Source: an uncultured Bacteroidales bacterium
GTDB taxonomy: Bacteria; Bacteroidota; Bacteroidia; Bacteroidales; Paludibacteraceae
Reading direction: 5' to 3'
NCBI GenBank assembly: GCA_937915765.1
Contig: CALGHE010000102.1
Span: 111,713-175,712, forward strand
DNA: 64,000 nucleotides
The translations under genes and the position numbers were made by a program. Positions 52,406 to 62,060 of this stretch are shown here, piece by piece; position 1 is the stretch's first letter; each line of letters starts with the position of its first letter. The notes under the pieces were generated by a model. The model searched no databases. It was not told the DNA's origin and worked only from the letters and a program-made list of their open reading frames with translations.

Positions 52406-52650
52406 GTTTAACAAAAATACAAACAAGAGAAAAAACACATGATGTAATATTGTAACAACTTCAAATGCAAGCAGTAACAAAAAGAGGGGAAAAATGTTAC
52501 ATTCAATACAAAACACCCTGATAATCAAGCAAATACCAAAAAACTAATTTACATGGAAACCGATTAAGCCGCAAACAAAATCCGACGCTGTCATCTTCCT
52601 TAAAAACACAAACACACCATTTAACCCGCTCTCTACCAAACATGCACAAA

Positions 52651-52678
52651 AAAAGCGTCCCTGCCAAAGCAAAGACGC
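52651..52678 (-). terminator. Terminator of the lpx operon
   Basis: GCGTC (52655-52659) and GACGC (52674-52678), with further pairs inside. On the minus strand a run of seven T follows. Confidence 0.6.
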
Positions 52679-52706
52679 CCTTCTACATATAACAACAACA
52701 AAATAA

Positions 52707-53489
52707 TTATGCTTCAAAATAACCTTTGATGATTCCGCGCTGAGAACTCTTTACAAAGTCAACAATAGCACGCTTCTCTTCAGATTCGGCGAACTCAGCC
52801 TCAATCTTGTCAATTGCATGAGTTGTGTTCAAACCAGACTGATATATAACCCTATACATATCCTGAATATCACGAATCTGCTCAGACGTAAAGCCACGAC
52901 GACGCAGACCAACCAAGTTGATGCCAGAATAAGTGGCTGGCTCGCGTCCCACAGTCACGTACGGCGGAATATCCTTTCCGAAACGACAACCACCCTGAAC
53001 CATAACATGCGCTCCAATGCGAGTAAATTGATGAACCAAAGTTCCACCAGAAACGATAGCATAATCGTCCACCTCAATTTCACCAGCGAGCTGAGTAGAA
53101 TTGCCCAATATAATATTGTTACCAACCACACAGTCATGAGCCACATGCACATAAGCCATAATCAAGCAATTATTGCCAATCACAGTCTTACCCCTAGAGG
53201 CAGTACCCCTATTTATTGTGACACACTCTCTGATAGTTGTGTTGTCTCCAATTTCAGCCGTAGTTTCTTCACCCCTAAACTTCAAATCCTGAGGGATAGC
53301 CGAAATCACCGCGCCCGGAAAAATAATACAATTCTTACCAATTCTCGCACCTTCCATGATGGTTACATTAGACATAATCTTAGTACCGTCGCCAATGACC
53401 ACATTCTTGTCAATAAACACAAACGGACCAATCTCAACATTCTGTCCTATCTTAGCATCTGGATGAATCTTAACAAACTGTTGCTCCAT
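52707..53489 (-). CDS. lpxA: UDP-N-acetylglucosamine acyltransferase
   Basis: 260 residues. Left-handed beta-helix hexapeptide repeats ([LIV]-G-x4) run through residues 8-190 (IGQNVEIGPFVFIDKNVVIGDGTKI...), with the catalytic His in AYVHVAHDCVVGN and the helical C-terminal domain with GLRRRGFTSEQIRDIQDMYRVIYQ. It catalyses the first step of lipid A synthesis, putting a 3-hydroxyacyl chain on UDP-GlcNAc. It lies 2 nt after lpxC-fabZ. Confidence 0.96.
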   Translation of the reverse strand: MEQQFVKIHPDAKIGQNVEIGPFVFIDKNVVIGDGTKIMSNVTIMEGARIGKNCIIFPGAVISAIPQDLKFRGEETTAEIGDNTTIRECVTINRGTASRGKTVIGNNCLIMAYVHVAHDCVVGNNIILGNSTQLAGEIEVDDYAIVSGGTLVHQFTRIGAHVMVQGGCRFGKDIPPYVTVGREPATYSGINLVGLRRRGFTSEQIRDIQDMYRVIYQSGLNTTHAIDKIEAEFAESEEKRAIVDFVKSSQRGIIKGYFEA

Positions 53490-53491
53490 GA

Positions 53492-54874
53492 TTACTTATT
53501 TTTTACAATTTGAGCCATAAATTCCGCCTCAGTCGTTATCTTGTCACCTACAAAAGTGTAACCTTTCATATAGGCGCAACCTCTGCGAATTTCAGTCATC
53601 AATTCCAATTTGAAGATAAGCGTATCCCCAGGAACCACCTTCTGACGGAACTTAACATTATCAATTTTCATAAAGTAAGTAGAATAGCGTTCTGGCTCAT
53701 CGACCGAGTTAAGCACAAGCAGCCCGCCAGTCTGAGCCATCGCTTCCACTAAAAGCACACCCGGCATAACCGGTTCTTCAGGGAAGTGACCGCAGAAAAA
53801 CGTTTCGTTAACAGTCACGTTTTTCACACCAACAATACTTTTATCGTTAATTTCAATAATCTTGTCAACCAAAAGGAAAGGCCAACGATGCGGCAGCAAA
53901 TCCTTTATCTGATTCACATTCATGACCGGAGCCTTATTCATGTCATACACAGGAGCAAACACCTCTTGCTTCTTGATTTCCTTTCGAATCTGCTTAGCCA
54001 AATCAGTGTTGACCTTATGACCAGGACAAGTAGCGATAACACGCCCCTTTATAGGCTTACCTATAAGAGCCAGATCTCCAATAATATCCAACAGCTTATG
54101 ACGAGCCGGCTCATTGTCAAACTGGAGCGGCTTGACATTAAGATAACCTATATTGTCCACCTTTATACGCTCTTTGCCCAGAATATCAGTTAACCTGTCT
54201 ATCTCCGCCTGATCAATAACCTGATCATAAATTACGATAGCGTTCTCCAAATCTCCGCCCTTTATTAGATTATTCTTCAGAAGCGCCTCTAGTTCCCTTA
54301 CAAACACAAAAGTTCGGCAAGAAGCGATTTCCTTTTCATAATCATCCAGAGAATCAAGCGAAGCATACTGATTGTTAAGAACAGGAGAATCGAACGAAAC
54401 CAGCACATTCACGCTGAAATCATCGTCCGGAAGCATAACTATAGAAGAGCCGTTTTCAGTCTTGTACTCAATCTTCTTTCGCACGATGTAATAGTCACGG
54501 TCCTCAGTCTGCTCCTCAAGTCCAACCTCGCCTATCTTCGCTGAATAACAAACAGCGCTGCCGTCCATAATAGGGAATTCAGGCTGATTCACCTGAATAA
54601 GGCAATTGTCAACGCCAGCAGCGTAAAGAGCGGACATCGCGTGCTCTATAGTGCTAACTCTCGCTCCGCCCTTCTCCAGCACAGTTCCGCGAGTCGTTTC
54701 AACTACATTCTCAGCCAAAGCGTCAATCACAGGAGCGTTTTCCAAATCAACTCTCTGAATTTTGATGCCATGGTTAGCGGGAGCCGGATTGAACGTTACT
54801 GTTATAGGCAGCCCTGTGTGCAGTCCTTTCCCTTCCAGCGTAAACGCCGCTTTTAAAGTTTTCTGTTTAGACAT
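53492..54874 (-). CDS. lpxC: LpxC-FabZ fusion: UDP-3-O-acyl-GlcNAc deacetylase and 3-hydroxyacyl-ACP dehydratase
   Basis: 460 residues. LpxC part (1-300): the zinc ligand region ISTIEHAMSALYAAGVDN, QVNQPEFPIMDGSA, and RHKLLDIIGDLALIGKPIKG near the end. FabZ part (about 315-460): LPHRWPFLLVDKI with the catalytic His and FFCGHFPEEPVMPGVLLVEAMAQTGG with the catalytic Glu. The fusion is a recognised trait of Bacteroidota and joins lipid A and fatty acid synthesis. It sits between lpxD and lpxA with gaps of 10 and 2 nt. Confidence 0.96.
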   Translation of the reverse strand: MSKQKTLKAAFTLEGKGLHTGLPITVTFNPAPANHGIKIQRVDLENAPVIDALAENVVETTRGTVLEKGGARVSTIEHAMSALYAAGVDNCLIQVNQPEFPIMDGSAVCYSAKIGEVGLEEQTEDRDYYIVRKKIEYKTENGSSIVMLPDDDFSVNVLVSFDSPVLNNQYASLDSLDDYEKEIASCRTFVFVRELEALLKNNLIKGGDLENAIVIYDQVIDQAEIDRLTDILGKERIKVDNIGYLNVKPLQFDNEPARHKLLDIIGDLALIGKPIKGRVIATCPGHKVNTDLAKQIRKEIKKQEVFAPVYDMNKAPVMNVNQIKDLLPHRWPFLLVDKIIEINDKSIVGVKNVTVNETFFCGHFPEEPVMPGVLLVEAMAQTGGLLVLNSVDEPERYSTYFMKIDNVKFRQKVVPGDTLIFKLELMTEIRRGCAYMKGYTFVGDKITTEAEFMAQIVKNK

Positions 54875-54884
54875 ATCCTGAGTC

Positions 54885-55931
54885 TTATTTATTAATCAAT
54901 TTCTGAAGTTCCTCAACCTGTTTCTGCAACTGAATCAAAGTGTTTCTCATATCGGGCAAATTCTTAAAGCACACATGAGCGCGACGGAACAATTTGGCAT
55001 CCATGTGAGGATACCCCTGATACATCTGCCCCTCTTCCTTTATTGTGTTCGACACGCCCGTTCGAGCGGCAAATACAGAACCGTCGGCTATAGATAAATG
55101 TCCGACACAGCCAGTCTGCCCGCCAAACATGCAGTGTTTCCCTATCTTTGTAGAACCTGCAACAGCAGACATTGCGGCCATAACCGTATCTTCTCCGACT
55201 TCTACATTATGCGCAATCTGAATAAGATTGTCCAACTTCACGCCACGGCGGATTATAGTAGAACCCATTGTGGACCTGTCCACCGTAGTGTTGGCACCGA
55301 TTTCAACATCATCTTCAATGACCACATTTCCGACCTGAGGAATTTTATTGTATCGTCCATCCGAATCCGGAGCAAAGCCAAACCCGTCCGAACCAACAAT
55401 AGCGCCAGCATGGATAACGACGTTATTGCCAAGCACGCACCCCTTGTAAATCTTAACACCAGGATAAAGCGTCACATTATCGCCAATCTGCACCCCGTCG
55501 CCAATATAAACATGAGGATAAATTTGAGGATTAGCGCCAATCTTCACGCCATCTTCAATGACAGTATAAGCACCCACATACGCATCACCGCCCAATTCTG
55601 CCTTTTCGGAAATAACAGCAGTCTCATGCACGCCAGACTTCCTTGCGTTCATATTCTCTACCATGCTCATCAGCGTAGCCAAAGCAGAATATGAATTTTC
55701 CACCTTTATAAGAGTGGCGTCAATATTCTTCTCTGGCACGAAATCCGCATTTACAAGAACGAGGCTTGCTTTTGTGGTGTATATATACTCTGTATATTTA
55801 GGATTAGCCAAGAACGTTAACGTCCCCGGTCTGCCTTCCTCTATCTTTGAAAAGTCAGAAACCTTCACGTTCGGGTCTCCGACAACCTGACCATTCAAAA
55901 GGCCAGCCAATTGCTGCGCTGAAAATTCCAT
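54885..55931 (-). CDS. lpxD: UDP-3-O-(3-hydroxyacyl)glucosamine N-acyltransferase
   Basis: 348 residues from the ATG at 55931 (MEFSAQQLAGLLNG); the open frame up to 56054 overlaps the promoter. The N-terminal uridine-binding domain is followed by hexapeptide repeats from about 105 to 290 with NVVIHAGAIVGSDGFGFAP (catalytic His, then G-F-G-F) and IQIAHNVEVG. A C-terminal helix (NTLIQLQKQVEELQKLI) ends it. It adds the second acyl chain in lipid A synthesis. It is first in the lpxD-lpxC/fabZ-lpxA operon. TACTTTTG on the minus strand (55954-55947) is the -7 element. Confidence 0.95.
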   Translation of the reverse strand: MEFSAQQLAGLLNGQVVGDPNVKVSDFSKIEEGRPGTLTFLANPKYTEYIYTTKASLVLVNADFVPEKNIDATLIKVENSYSALATLMSMVENMNARKSGVHETAVISEKAELGGDAYVGAYTVIEDGVKIGANPQIYPHVYIGDGVQIGDNVTLYPGVKIYKGCVLGNNVVIHAGAIVGSDGFGFAPDSDGRYNKIPQVGNVVIEDDVEIGANTTVDRSTMGSTIIRRGVKLDNLIQIAHNVEVGEDTVMAAMSAVAGSTKIGKHCMFGGQTGCVGHLSIADGSVFAARTGVSNTIKEEGQMYQGYPHMDAKLFRRAHVCFKNLPDMRNTLIQLQKQVEELQKLINK

Positions 55932-55946
55932 TCCAATTATTTTTTG

Positions 55947-55954
55947 CAAAAGTA
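55947..55954 (-). promoter_or_regulatory. -7 promoter element of the lpx operon
   Basis: Minus-strand TACTTTTG fits TAnnTTTG, 15 nt before the lpxD start codon. TTTC is seen 20 bp upstream as a weak -33. Confidence 0.5.
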
Positions 55955-56054
55955 TGACATTTTGAGATACTAAGGAAAATTTATCGCATAAAAAAACGCA
56001 TACAACACACAAATTTCGACTTTTTCGCCTAAATATGTGCCATTTTTCCAACAA

Positions 56055-57278
56055 TCACACTTTCAGATAACAATAATAATACTTTTTCACCTGCTTTGAG
56101 AGCATCGAAATATCCAACATATCAGACGCCTCTGCGATGTCACACAAGGTGCCGTCGCCATAAAGTACATTAATCTTATAATCCTTGTGGCTGTACGTGT
56201 TAGCAGAAACCGGCACCTCAGAAAAAAGATACCGGCACTCATCGTCCGCCAGCCCCAATTCCTCCGCATACCGCCTCGTCACCTCAGTCCGCTTCTCCAC
56301 AGTCATAGGCGAATCGTTCACCTCCACCTTGAAAAGCCTTCTGTTTATAAGACATTTGCTCAACATCGAAATGATTCTGTCCGGATGCTGCTCCCACACT
56401 TTGAGAGCGCACACAATATCAGAGTCATCCATCATCGCAAAATGCAGAAGAGCCTCTCCGCCTTTTTCAAAATCAGCCTTGGTCACCCTGTTATATAAGA
56501 AAAAACTTAACTGTGGCGACGCAAAAAGCTCAGCGCCGTCCAAAGCCAGTTCCTTAGCGCGCCTAAGCAAATTAAGAAGCACCTGCTCTGCCGCAACAGA
56601 AGCCTTATGAAAATAGACCTGCCAATACATTATACGCCTTGCTATCAGGAACTTTTCTATCGAATAAATTCCCTTAGCCTCCACAACCAGCTGGTCGTCT
56701 GCAACATCAAGCATATTAATGATGCGGTCCGTCCCCACAGCCCCTTCCACGACACCGGTGAAGAAACTGTCCCTCATCAGATAGTCCAGCCTGTCCATAT
56801 CCAGCTGGCTTGACACAAGCTGATGCAGAAACATCTTAGGATATTCATTTTTGAATATTGCGATTGCGACATCAAGTTTGCCACCCATCTCCCTGTTCAT
56901 CTGCTCCATCATCGCAAGAGATATATGCTCGTGCGTCACACCATCAGCAAAAGCGTCTTCAAGCACATGAGAGAACGGCGCATGCCCCAAGTCGTGCAAA
57001 AGGATGGCGAGCAACGCCCCCTGAGCCTCCTCTTCCGTAATCACATTCCCCTTCAGCCGCAACTGCGCCACAGCCTCGTCCATCAAGTGCATGGCGCCAA
57101 GCGAATGCTGAAAACGCGTGTGCTGCGCTCCAGGATAAACCATATAAGTCAGTCCAAGCTGCTTAACCCTTCCAAGCCTCTGAAAATAGGGATGCTGCAC
57201 AACATCATACAGAAAATCCGACGGCATAGTTATAAAACCATGCACTGGATCATTTATTATTTTTCTTCTATTTTTCAC
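56055..57278 (-). CDS. HD-domain phosphohydrolase (dNTPase-like)
   Basis: 407 residues. The HD signature has VYPGAQHTRFQHSLGAMHL (first His), AILLHDLGHAPFSHVLE (H-D near 93-94) and SSQLDMDRLDYLMRDS (distal Asp). It starts with RKIINDPVHGFI, common to the SAMHD1/dGTPase-like subgroup of the HD family, and ends in a long helical region. It probably hydrolyses nucleotides such as dNTPs in the cytoplasm. It precedes lpxD by 123 nt with a promoter in between, so it may be a separate unit. Confidence 0.88.
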   Translation of the reverse strand: MKNRRKIINDPVHGFITMPSDFLYDVVQHPYFQRLGRVKQLGLTYMVYPGAQHTRFQHSLGAMHLMDEAVAQLRLKGNVITEEEAQGALLAILLHDLGHAPFSHVLEDAFADGVTHEHISLAMMEQMNREMGGKLDVAIAIFKNEYPKMFLHQLVSSQLDMDRLDYLMRDSFFTGVVEGAVGTDRIINMLDVADDQLVVEAKGIYSIEKFLIARRIMYWQVYFHKASVAAEQVLLNLLRRAKELALDGAELFASPQLSFFLYNRVTKADFEKGGEALLHFAMMDDSDIVCALKVWEQHPDRIISMLSKCLINRRLFKVEVNDSPMTVEKRTEVTRRYAEELGLADDECRYLFSEVPVSANTYSHKDYKINVLYGDGTLCDIAEASDMLDISMLSKQVKKYYYCYLKV

Positions 57279-57449
57279 AAGAAAAGAACGTTATATTTCC
57301 AAAAATAGCGACTATATTCGACAAAAACAAATTTCACAACGTTTTTTTGCTTCGCCTCTGAACAATTTCGCATACGAACCAACACCAATCTTTCCATTCA
57401 AAACATTTGCGACATTAATCCGCATATTAAGCAACCTGTCGACGGCGAT

Positions 57450-58250
57450 TCAGTCCGCTTTCATAACGTAACCTTTTTTCTCAAACATCTTTCTGTAATT
57501 ATAAACCTCCTCGCCCTCCAAAGAGAGCAAGAACTTTGAAAAGTCACGCTCCATAACATCAAGCACAGCTGCCGGATTTCGGGCCACCAAGTCGAGCTTC
57601 TTTTTCAGGGCGGACGCCCTTCTTCTGTTCTCCGGATACTTGCCTGCCAAATCGTCGAGAGCCTTTTTCAAATCTGCCACAATAGTGCCTACAGGAGCAA
57701 GATACACCACGTCCTTAGTCTGATAATCGCCTAAAATATGCACCGCATACAGCACAGACACCAAAGCCCTTCGCTGTTCTCGCTTAAACGAATTACCGAA
57801 CAACGCCGCCGCTCGGTCCATCAGTTCCCTGTTCCTCTTTCCCACAATCTCACCCATCAAGTTCCAAAACTCGGTTGTGTCCGCCGCCACTATTTTGCCT
57901 TCTCTCATTCCTCTTTCCAAACTCATCCTTAACGGCGGATACTGCTTAAAATTACCAGTGAACCCCCAATGAAACCACACTCTGTGTCTTCCATACGTCA
58001 ATTTGCCAAACTTTGGATGATTTTTTATCTGATGCGGAATGACGCTTCTCATATCGCCGTTCGGATGGTCAAGATAATTAGAAACCTCTCTATAAAAAGC
58101 TATTACATCCTTGTTCTTTTTCTTCGCATAACTGCCTCTCCACTCAAAAGGGAACACCCTCTGCATATCCTTCGAATGCCCCTGCCAATTATAGGCAAAA
58201 GAGAGTTGAACGAACAACGCAGCCAACAGAACTAACAGCACCCTTTTCAT
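57450..58250 (-). CDS. Secreted protein of unknown function, weakly like P1 nuclease/zinc phospholipase fold
   Basis: 266 residues with signal peptide MKRVLLVLLAALFVQLSFA. The mature N-terminus YNWQGH, an inner HQIKNHPKFGKLTYGRHRVWFHWGF and AVHILGDYQT recall the W-x-x-x-H and H-x-x-x-D zinc ligands of P1 nuclease and zinc-dependent phospholipase C folds. The resemblance is weak and not certain. The C-terminal part is helical and basic. It stands alone between the HD gene and the methyltransferase gene. Confidence 0.55.
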   Translation of the reverse strand: MKRVLLVLLAALFVQLSFAYNWQGHSKDMQRVFPFEWRGSYAKKKNKDVIAFYREVSNYLDHPNGDMRSVIPHQIKNHPKFGKLTYGRHRVWFHWGFTGNFKQYPPLRMSLERGMREGKIVAADTTEFWNLMGEIVGKRNRELMDRAAALFGNSFKREQRRALVSVLYAVHILGDYQTKDVVYLAPVGTIVADLKKALDDLAGKYPENRRRASALKKKLDLVARNPAAVLDVMERDFSKFLLSLEGEEVYNYRKMFEKKGYVMKAD

Positions 58251-58270
58251 CGTAATAAACTATTGCGGCT

Positions 58271-59446
58271 TTAACACTTGACACACTTGACCAGAACCTT
58301 GTCGCCATTTCTCAGTGTCGTTGCAAATATATAAATATCTCCGCCCTCCTTCAATTTCAGCCTTTTCCGAAGCTCTTCTGCTGAAAGCGGAAAATTACGT
58401 ACCGACACATTGGCTTTGCTCACATCCGCAAGCTCTCTTTTCAGTTCCTTTTTATTCATCGAAAACACAGACAAAACCCTAAATTTTCTACCCGGAAACT
58501 CTTCGTTAAGCTCTTCTGAAGTGTAAAGATGGCTATTCTGATGCAATTTTTTGACACCAAATTTTTCAGACACAGATTTATACAGACCACCCTTCAATAT
58601 AGCCACATTCGGTTCATAAATAAAAACGTAGGGGCGGTCTGCATACTGACAAGCTGCAGATTCCTCGTCCGACCTGCTTTGCGCAAAAAGTTCCATATCT
58701 CCGGCCTTTTTCAAGTTTGCACAGACAATTTTCACATCGCCGCGCGCACCGTCTTGCACGATTTTCAGAAGCAGTTCCTTGCACTCGTTATTCACGGCCA
58801 CCACATGCGCCTCCGAGACTTCCGGAATATCTTTCAATGCCAAATTCAAATCTAACATAGGAGAAAACTTGACCCACACTTCACCAGCCTTCGAAAGCAG
58901 CAAATCTTTAAGTTTAGTGACATCAGGCTCGCAATCGCCGATGGAAACGGTCTTTTTACCGTTCTTATCCCTTCTTGCCGGGTCAAGATAAATAACATCC
59001 GCACGAGGCATATTCGCCAAGAAATCAGCCGCTTCGGCACAATTCACAGATACATTTGGCAACTGCAGCATCTTGAAGTTATGCTCCGCAATCTTGCACA
59101 AATCCTCATTACGCTCCACGTAGCAGGAACTTTGAAAATTGACCGACATAAACGCGCAGTCAATTCCGAACCCGCCCGTCAGGTCGGTCAAGCTATCTCC
59201 GCTACAGAGAGCAGCTTTGTATTTAGCCGTAAGTTCGGACGAACATTGCTCCATGGACAAATGCGGAGGATATACCAAGCCTTCGGTCGCAGCCCAAGAC
59301 GGCAGCTTCTGTCTGGCTATCTGCCAGCCGGCAATCTGCCTCAAGGCAAACTGGAAGTCAAAGCCGCCATACTTTCCGGCCTGCAGAGCCAAAGCCCTGA
59401 CATCATCATTCTTGTGTTCCTCTATAAATTGTCTAAGTTCGTCCAT
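58271..59446 (-). CDS. SAM-dependent methyltransferase with THUMP-like C-terminal domain
   Basis: 391 residues. A helical N-terminal domain (1-90) is followed by a class I methyltransferase core with DLTGGFGIDCAFM (SAM-binding), SCYVERNEDLCKIAEHN and ADVIYLDPARRDKNGKKTVS (motif IV DPAR). The C-terminal part (about 310-391; RVLSVFSMNKKELKRELADVSKANVSVRNFPLSAEELRKRLKLKEGGDIYIFATTL) matches the THUMP-like domain of Bacteroidales proteins. The target is probably RNA, not proven. It is 20 nt upstream of the secreted-protein gene. Confidence 0.82.
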   Translation of the reverse strand: MDELRQFIEEHKNDDVRALALQAGKYGGFDFQFALRQIAGWQIARQKLPSWAATEGLVYPPHLSMEQCSSELTAKYKAALCSGDSLTDLTGGFGIDCAFMSVNFQSSCYVERNEDLCKIAEHNFKMLQLPNVSVNCAEAADFLANMPRADVIYLDPARRDKNGKKTVSIGDCEPDVTKLKDLLLSKAGEVWVKFSPMLDLNLALKDIPEVSEAHVVAVNNECKELLLKIVQDGARGDVKIVCANLKKAGDMELFAQSRSDEESAACQYADRPYVFIYEPNVAILKGGLYKSVSEKFGVKKLHQNSHLYTSEELNEEFPGRKFRVLSVFSMNKKELKRELADVSKANVSVRNFPLSAEELRKRLKLKEGGDIYIFATTLRNGDKVLVKCVKC

Positions 59447-59499
59447 ATCAAAAAAAGAACCATAAACTTGCGTTCTGCAAATCTATGATTCTTAAATAT

Positions 59500-60366
59500 T
59501 TAGCTAAAAACAACCGTTTTATTCTTGAAAGCGAGAACCTTTCTGTCAATATGCTTCTCCACAGCCCTCGACAACACGATCTTCTCCAGATCCTGCCCTT
59601 TGTGAATAAAGCTTTTCACCGTATCTTTATGAGTCACGCGAACCACATCCTGTTCGATTATAGGCCCTGCGTCAAGCTCAGTAGTTACATAATGGCTTGT
59701 GGCGCCGATAATCTTCACGCCCCTCTCATACGCCGCATGATAAGGCTTAGCACCTATAAACGCCGGCAAGAACGAGTGATGAATATTGATAATCTTGTTC
59801 GGGTACTCCTTAATCATATCTTCCGATATAATCTGCATATACCTCGCAAGCACGATGAAATCGATATTGTTTTCTCTCATAAGCGCCATCTCTTTCGCTT
59901 CCTGCTCCTTCTTGTTCTCCTTTGTTATAGGGAAGACGTGGAAAGGTATTCCGAACTTTTCTCCAATCCACTCCAAATCAGAATGGTTACTTACGATGAA
60001 AGGAATCTCCACGTTCAGCTCGCCCATAGAATATCTGCTTAGAATATCAAACAGGCAGTGCGACATTTTAGACACGAACAGCGCCATACGCGGTTTCACG
60101 TCAGAAAAATAGAGGTCAAAATTCATGTCATATTTCTGCCCGAACAAAGTGAAGAAATACTCCTCAATCTTGTCGCGAGGTATAATAAAATCAGCCAAAT
60201 CCCATTCTATCCTCATAAAAAACGTGTTCTGCTCATAATCCACATGCTGGTCAAGATAAAGCACGTTACCTTTGTTCACATTTATGAAATTTGTCACAGC
60301 CGCCAAAATGCCCTGTTTATCAGGACAATGAATCAGCAGAATAGCAGTCTGTTTGTTCTTTGTCAT
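59500..60366 (-). CDS. purU: Formyltetrahydrofolate deformylase
   Basis: 288 residues. The N-terminal ACT domain (LLIHCPDKQGILAAVTNFI) is followed by a formyl-transferase-like hydrolase domain with VSKMSHCLFDILSRY, NIHHSFLPAFIGAKPYHAAYERGVKIIGATSHYVTTELDAGPII, and the active-site Asn-His-Asp set in those blocks. It releases formate from 10-formyl-tetrahydrofolate in the cytoplasm and balances one-carbon pools. It lies 18 nt downstream of pyrD, so it may share the pyr operon. Confidence 0.94.
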   Translation of the reverse strand: MTKNKQTAILLIHCPDKQGILAAVTNFINVNKGNVLYLDQHVDYEQNTFFMRIEWDLADFIIPRDKIEEYFFTLFGQKYDMNFDLYFSDVKPRMALFVSKMSHCLFDILSRYSMGELNVEIPFIVSNHSDLEWIGEKFGIPFHVFPITKENKKEQEAKEMALMRENNIDFIVLARYMQIISEDMIKEYPNKIINIHHSFLPAFIGAKPYHAAYERGVKIIGATSHYVTTELDAGPIIEQDVVRVTHKDTVKSFIHKGQDLEKIVLSRAVEKHIDRKVLAFKNKTVVFS

Positions 60367-60384
60367 AATTTTTCTATTAGTAAA

Positions 60385-61296
60385 TTAACACTCCAAAGCG
60401 CCCACAATCTCGCTTACAGACTTAAATCCGTGCCGGTCAAGGTATTCGTTAATGCCTTCGGCAACCTTAATAGTTATTGTAGGGTCTATAAAATTAGCAG
60501 TACCGATCTCCACGGCCGTAGCGCCAGCCAGCAGGAACTCGATAGCGTCAGTAGCGGAAGAAATTCCGCCCAGCCCGATTACCGGCACTTTGACAGCCTT
60601 TGCCACCTGCCACACCATACGCAGCGCGACAGGCTTCACGCACGCGCCGGAAAGCCCTCCGGTAACAGTTGACAGAACAGGCTTCCTCTTCTCCGCATTT
60701 ATAGCCATGCCCATCAAAGTGTTAATAAGCGACACGCTGTCTGCTCCGCCCGCTTCCACAGCCAAGGCTATCTCTGCTATGTTTGTGACATTAGGCGACA
60801 GTTTCACGATCAAAGTCTTTCCGTACACCTTGCGCACCGCTTCCACTACGCTTTGAGCCGACTTGCAGTCTGTACCGAACGCCATTCCGCCCTGCTTAAC
60901 GTTAGGGCAAGAGATATTCAGCTCAATTGCAGGAATTTTGTCCAGCGCATTAATCTTCTCAGCAGTCGCCACATAGTCGTCTATAGTAGAGCCCGACACA
61001 TTCACAATCATATTCGTGTCAATATCCTTTATGCGCGGGTATATGTTATCAATAAAATAGTCCACACCTTTGTTCTGAAGCCCCACCGCATTCAGCATAC
61101 CAGAAGGGGTCTCCGCCATTCTCGGATAAGGATTGCCCTCACGGTGCGCTATAGTTGTCCCTTTAACTATGATACCGCCAATCTTGCTAATGTCGATGAA
61201 ATCGGCAAATTCTTCGCCGTAACCGTAAGTTCCAGAGGCAGTCATTACGGGATTCTTCATCCGCAATCCGCCTATATTTGTTATCAGTTCTGCCAT
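60385..61296 (-). CDS. pyrD: Dihydroorotate dehydrogenase, class 1B catalytic subunit
   Basis: 303 residues from the ATG at 61296 (MAELITNIGGLRMKNPVMTASGTYG). FMN-binding TIM barrel: ELNISCPNVKQGGMAFG with the catalytic Cys in the family position, LIVKLSPNV, GGLSGACVKPVALRMVW and VIGLGGISSATDAIEFLLAGATAVEIGTA. It oxidises dihydroorotate to orotate in pyrimidine synthesis, giving electrons to NAD+ through PyrK. The start overlaps the pyrK end by 13 nt, typical for coupled translation. Confidence 0.96.
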   Translation of the reverse strand: MAELITNIGGLRMKNPVMTASGTYGYGEEFADFIDISKIGGIIVKGTTIAHREGNPYPRMAETPSGMLNAVGLQNKGVDYFIDNIYPRIKDIDTNMIVNVSGSTIDDYVATAEKINALDKIPAIELNISCPNVKQGGMAFGTDCKSAQSVVEAVRKVYGKTLIVKLSPNVTNIAEIALAVEAGGADSVSLINTLMGMAINAEKRKPVLSTVTGGLSGACVKPVALRMVWQVAKAVKVPVIGLGGISSATDAIEFLLAGATAVEIGTANFIDPTITIKVAEGINEYLDRHGFKSVSEIVGALEC

Positions 61297-62060
61297 TTTA
61301 AATCTTTTATGTTGAACACTGGTCCGTCCGTACACACACATTTATGTCCCTCTTTAGTGTCTGTCACGCAGCACAAGCACGCGCCCAGCCCGCAAGCCAT
61401 TGTATTTTCGAGCGAGACCTCACAATCTATATTTTCAGCCGAAGCGTAAGCAGCCACCGCCTTCATCATCGGAGTCGGACCGCAAGTGAAAATCTTGTCA
61501 AACTTAACATTCTTCAAGACGGAATGATTTGTCACAAAGCCCTTCTCGCCCACAGAGCCATCTTCTGTCGTCATGAAAAGCTCGCCATATTTCCCGAACT
61601 CGTCCAGCTGCAGCAAATCTTTCGCAGACCTTGCTCCAAGAAGAAACTTTGGCGAATAGCCGGCAGCCTTCAGTTCAGCTCCGAGCTGCAGCAAAGGAGC
61701 GATGCCCACACCCCCGCCAACGAGCAGCAACTCTTTTTGCCCGCCTTCCGGAAGCCCGAATCCGTTTCCAAGAGGCAGCATCACGTTCAGCGTGTCGCCG
61801 CTCTTCAACTCTGCAAGTTTCTTTGTGCCGTCTCCAACAATCTGAATAAGCAACCATAACTCGTTAGCCTTCTTATCAACAAAATGGATAGAGATAGGAC
61901 GGCGAAGATACGTTGAAGGCGACCCCTCCACCTTAATCTCCACAAACTGACCCGGACGCATCTCCGGCAACGTCTCCTGACTTGTCAGCTTCATCAGTAT
62001 GTAATTATTGTTCAGCCTCTCGTTGCTCGAAACAATAAGGTCCAAAAGATATTTGCGCAT
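61284..62060 (-). CDS. pyrK: Dihydroorotate dehydrogenase electron-transfer subunit
   Basis: 258 residues. FAD domain with YLRRPISIHFVD (R-x-x-S/P), NAD-binding LLLVGGGVGIAPLLQLG and a C-terminal [2Fe-2S] set in MACGLGACLCCVTDTKEGHKCVCTDGPVF. It forms the PyrD2-PyrK2 complex. It is related to NfnA at 10111 but is assigned by pyrD linkage. A minus-strand TATTTTTG at 62104-62097 is a likely -7 element. Confidence 0.95.
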   Translation of the reverse strand: MRKYLLDLIVSSNERLNNNYILMKLTSQETLPEMRPGQFVEIKVEGSPSTYLRRPISIHFVDKKANELWLLIQIVGDGTKKLAELKSGDTLNVMLPLGNGFGLPEGGQKELLLVGGGVGIAPLLQLGAELKAAGYSPKFLLGARSAKDLLQLDEFGKYGELFMTTEDGSVGEKGFVTNHSVLKNVKFDKIFTCGPTPMMKAVAAYASAENIDCEVSLENTMACGLGACLCCVTDTKEGHKCVCTDGPVFNIKDLKWQN

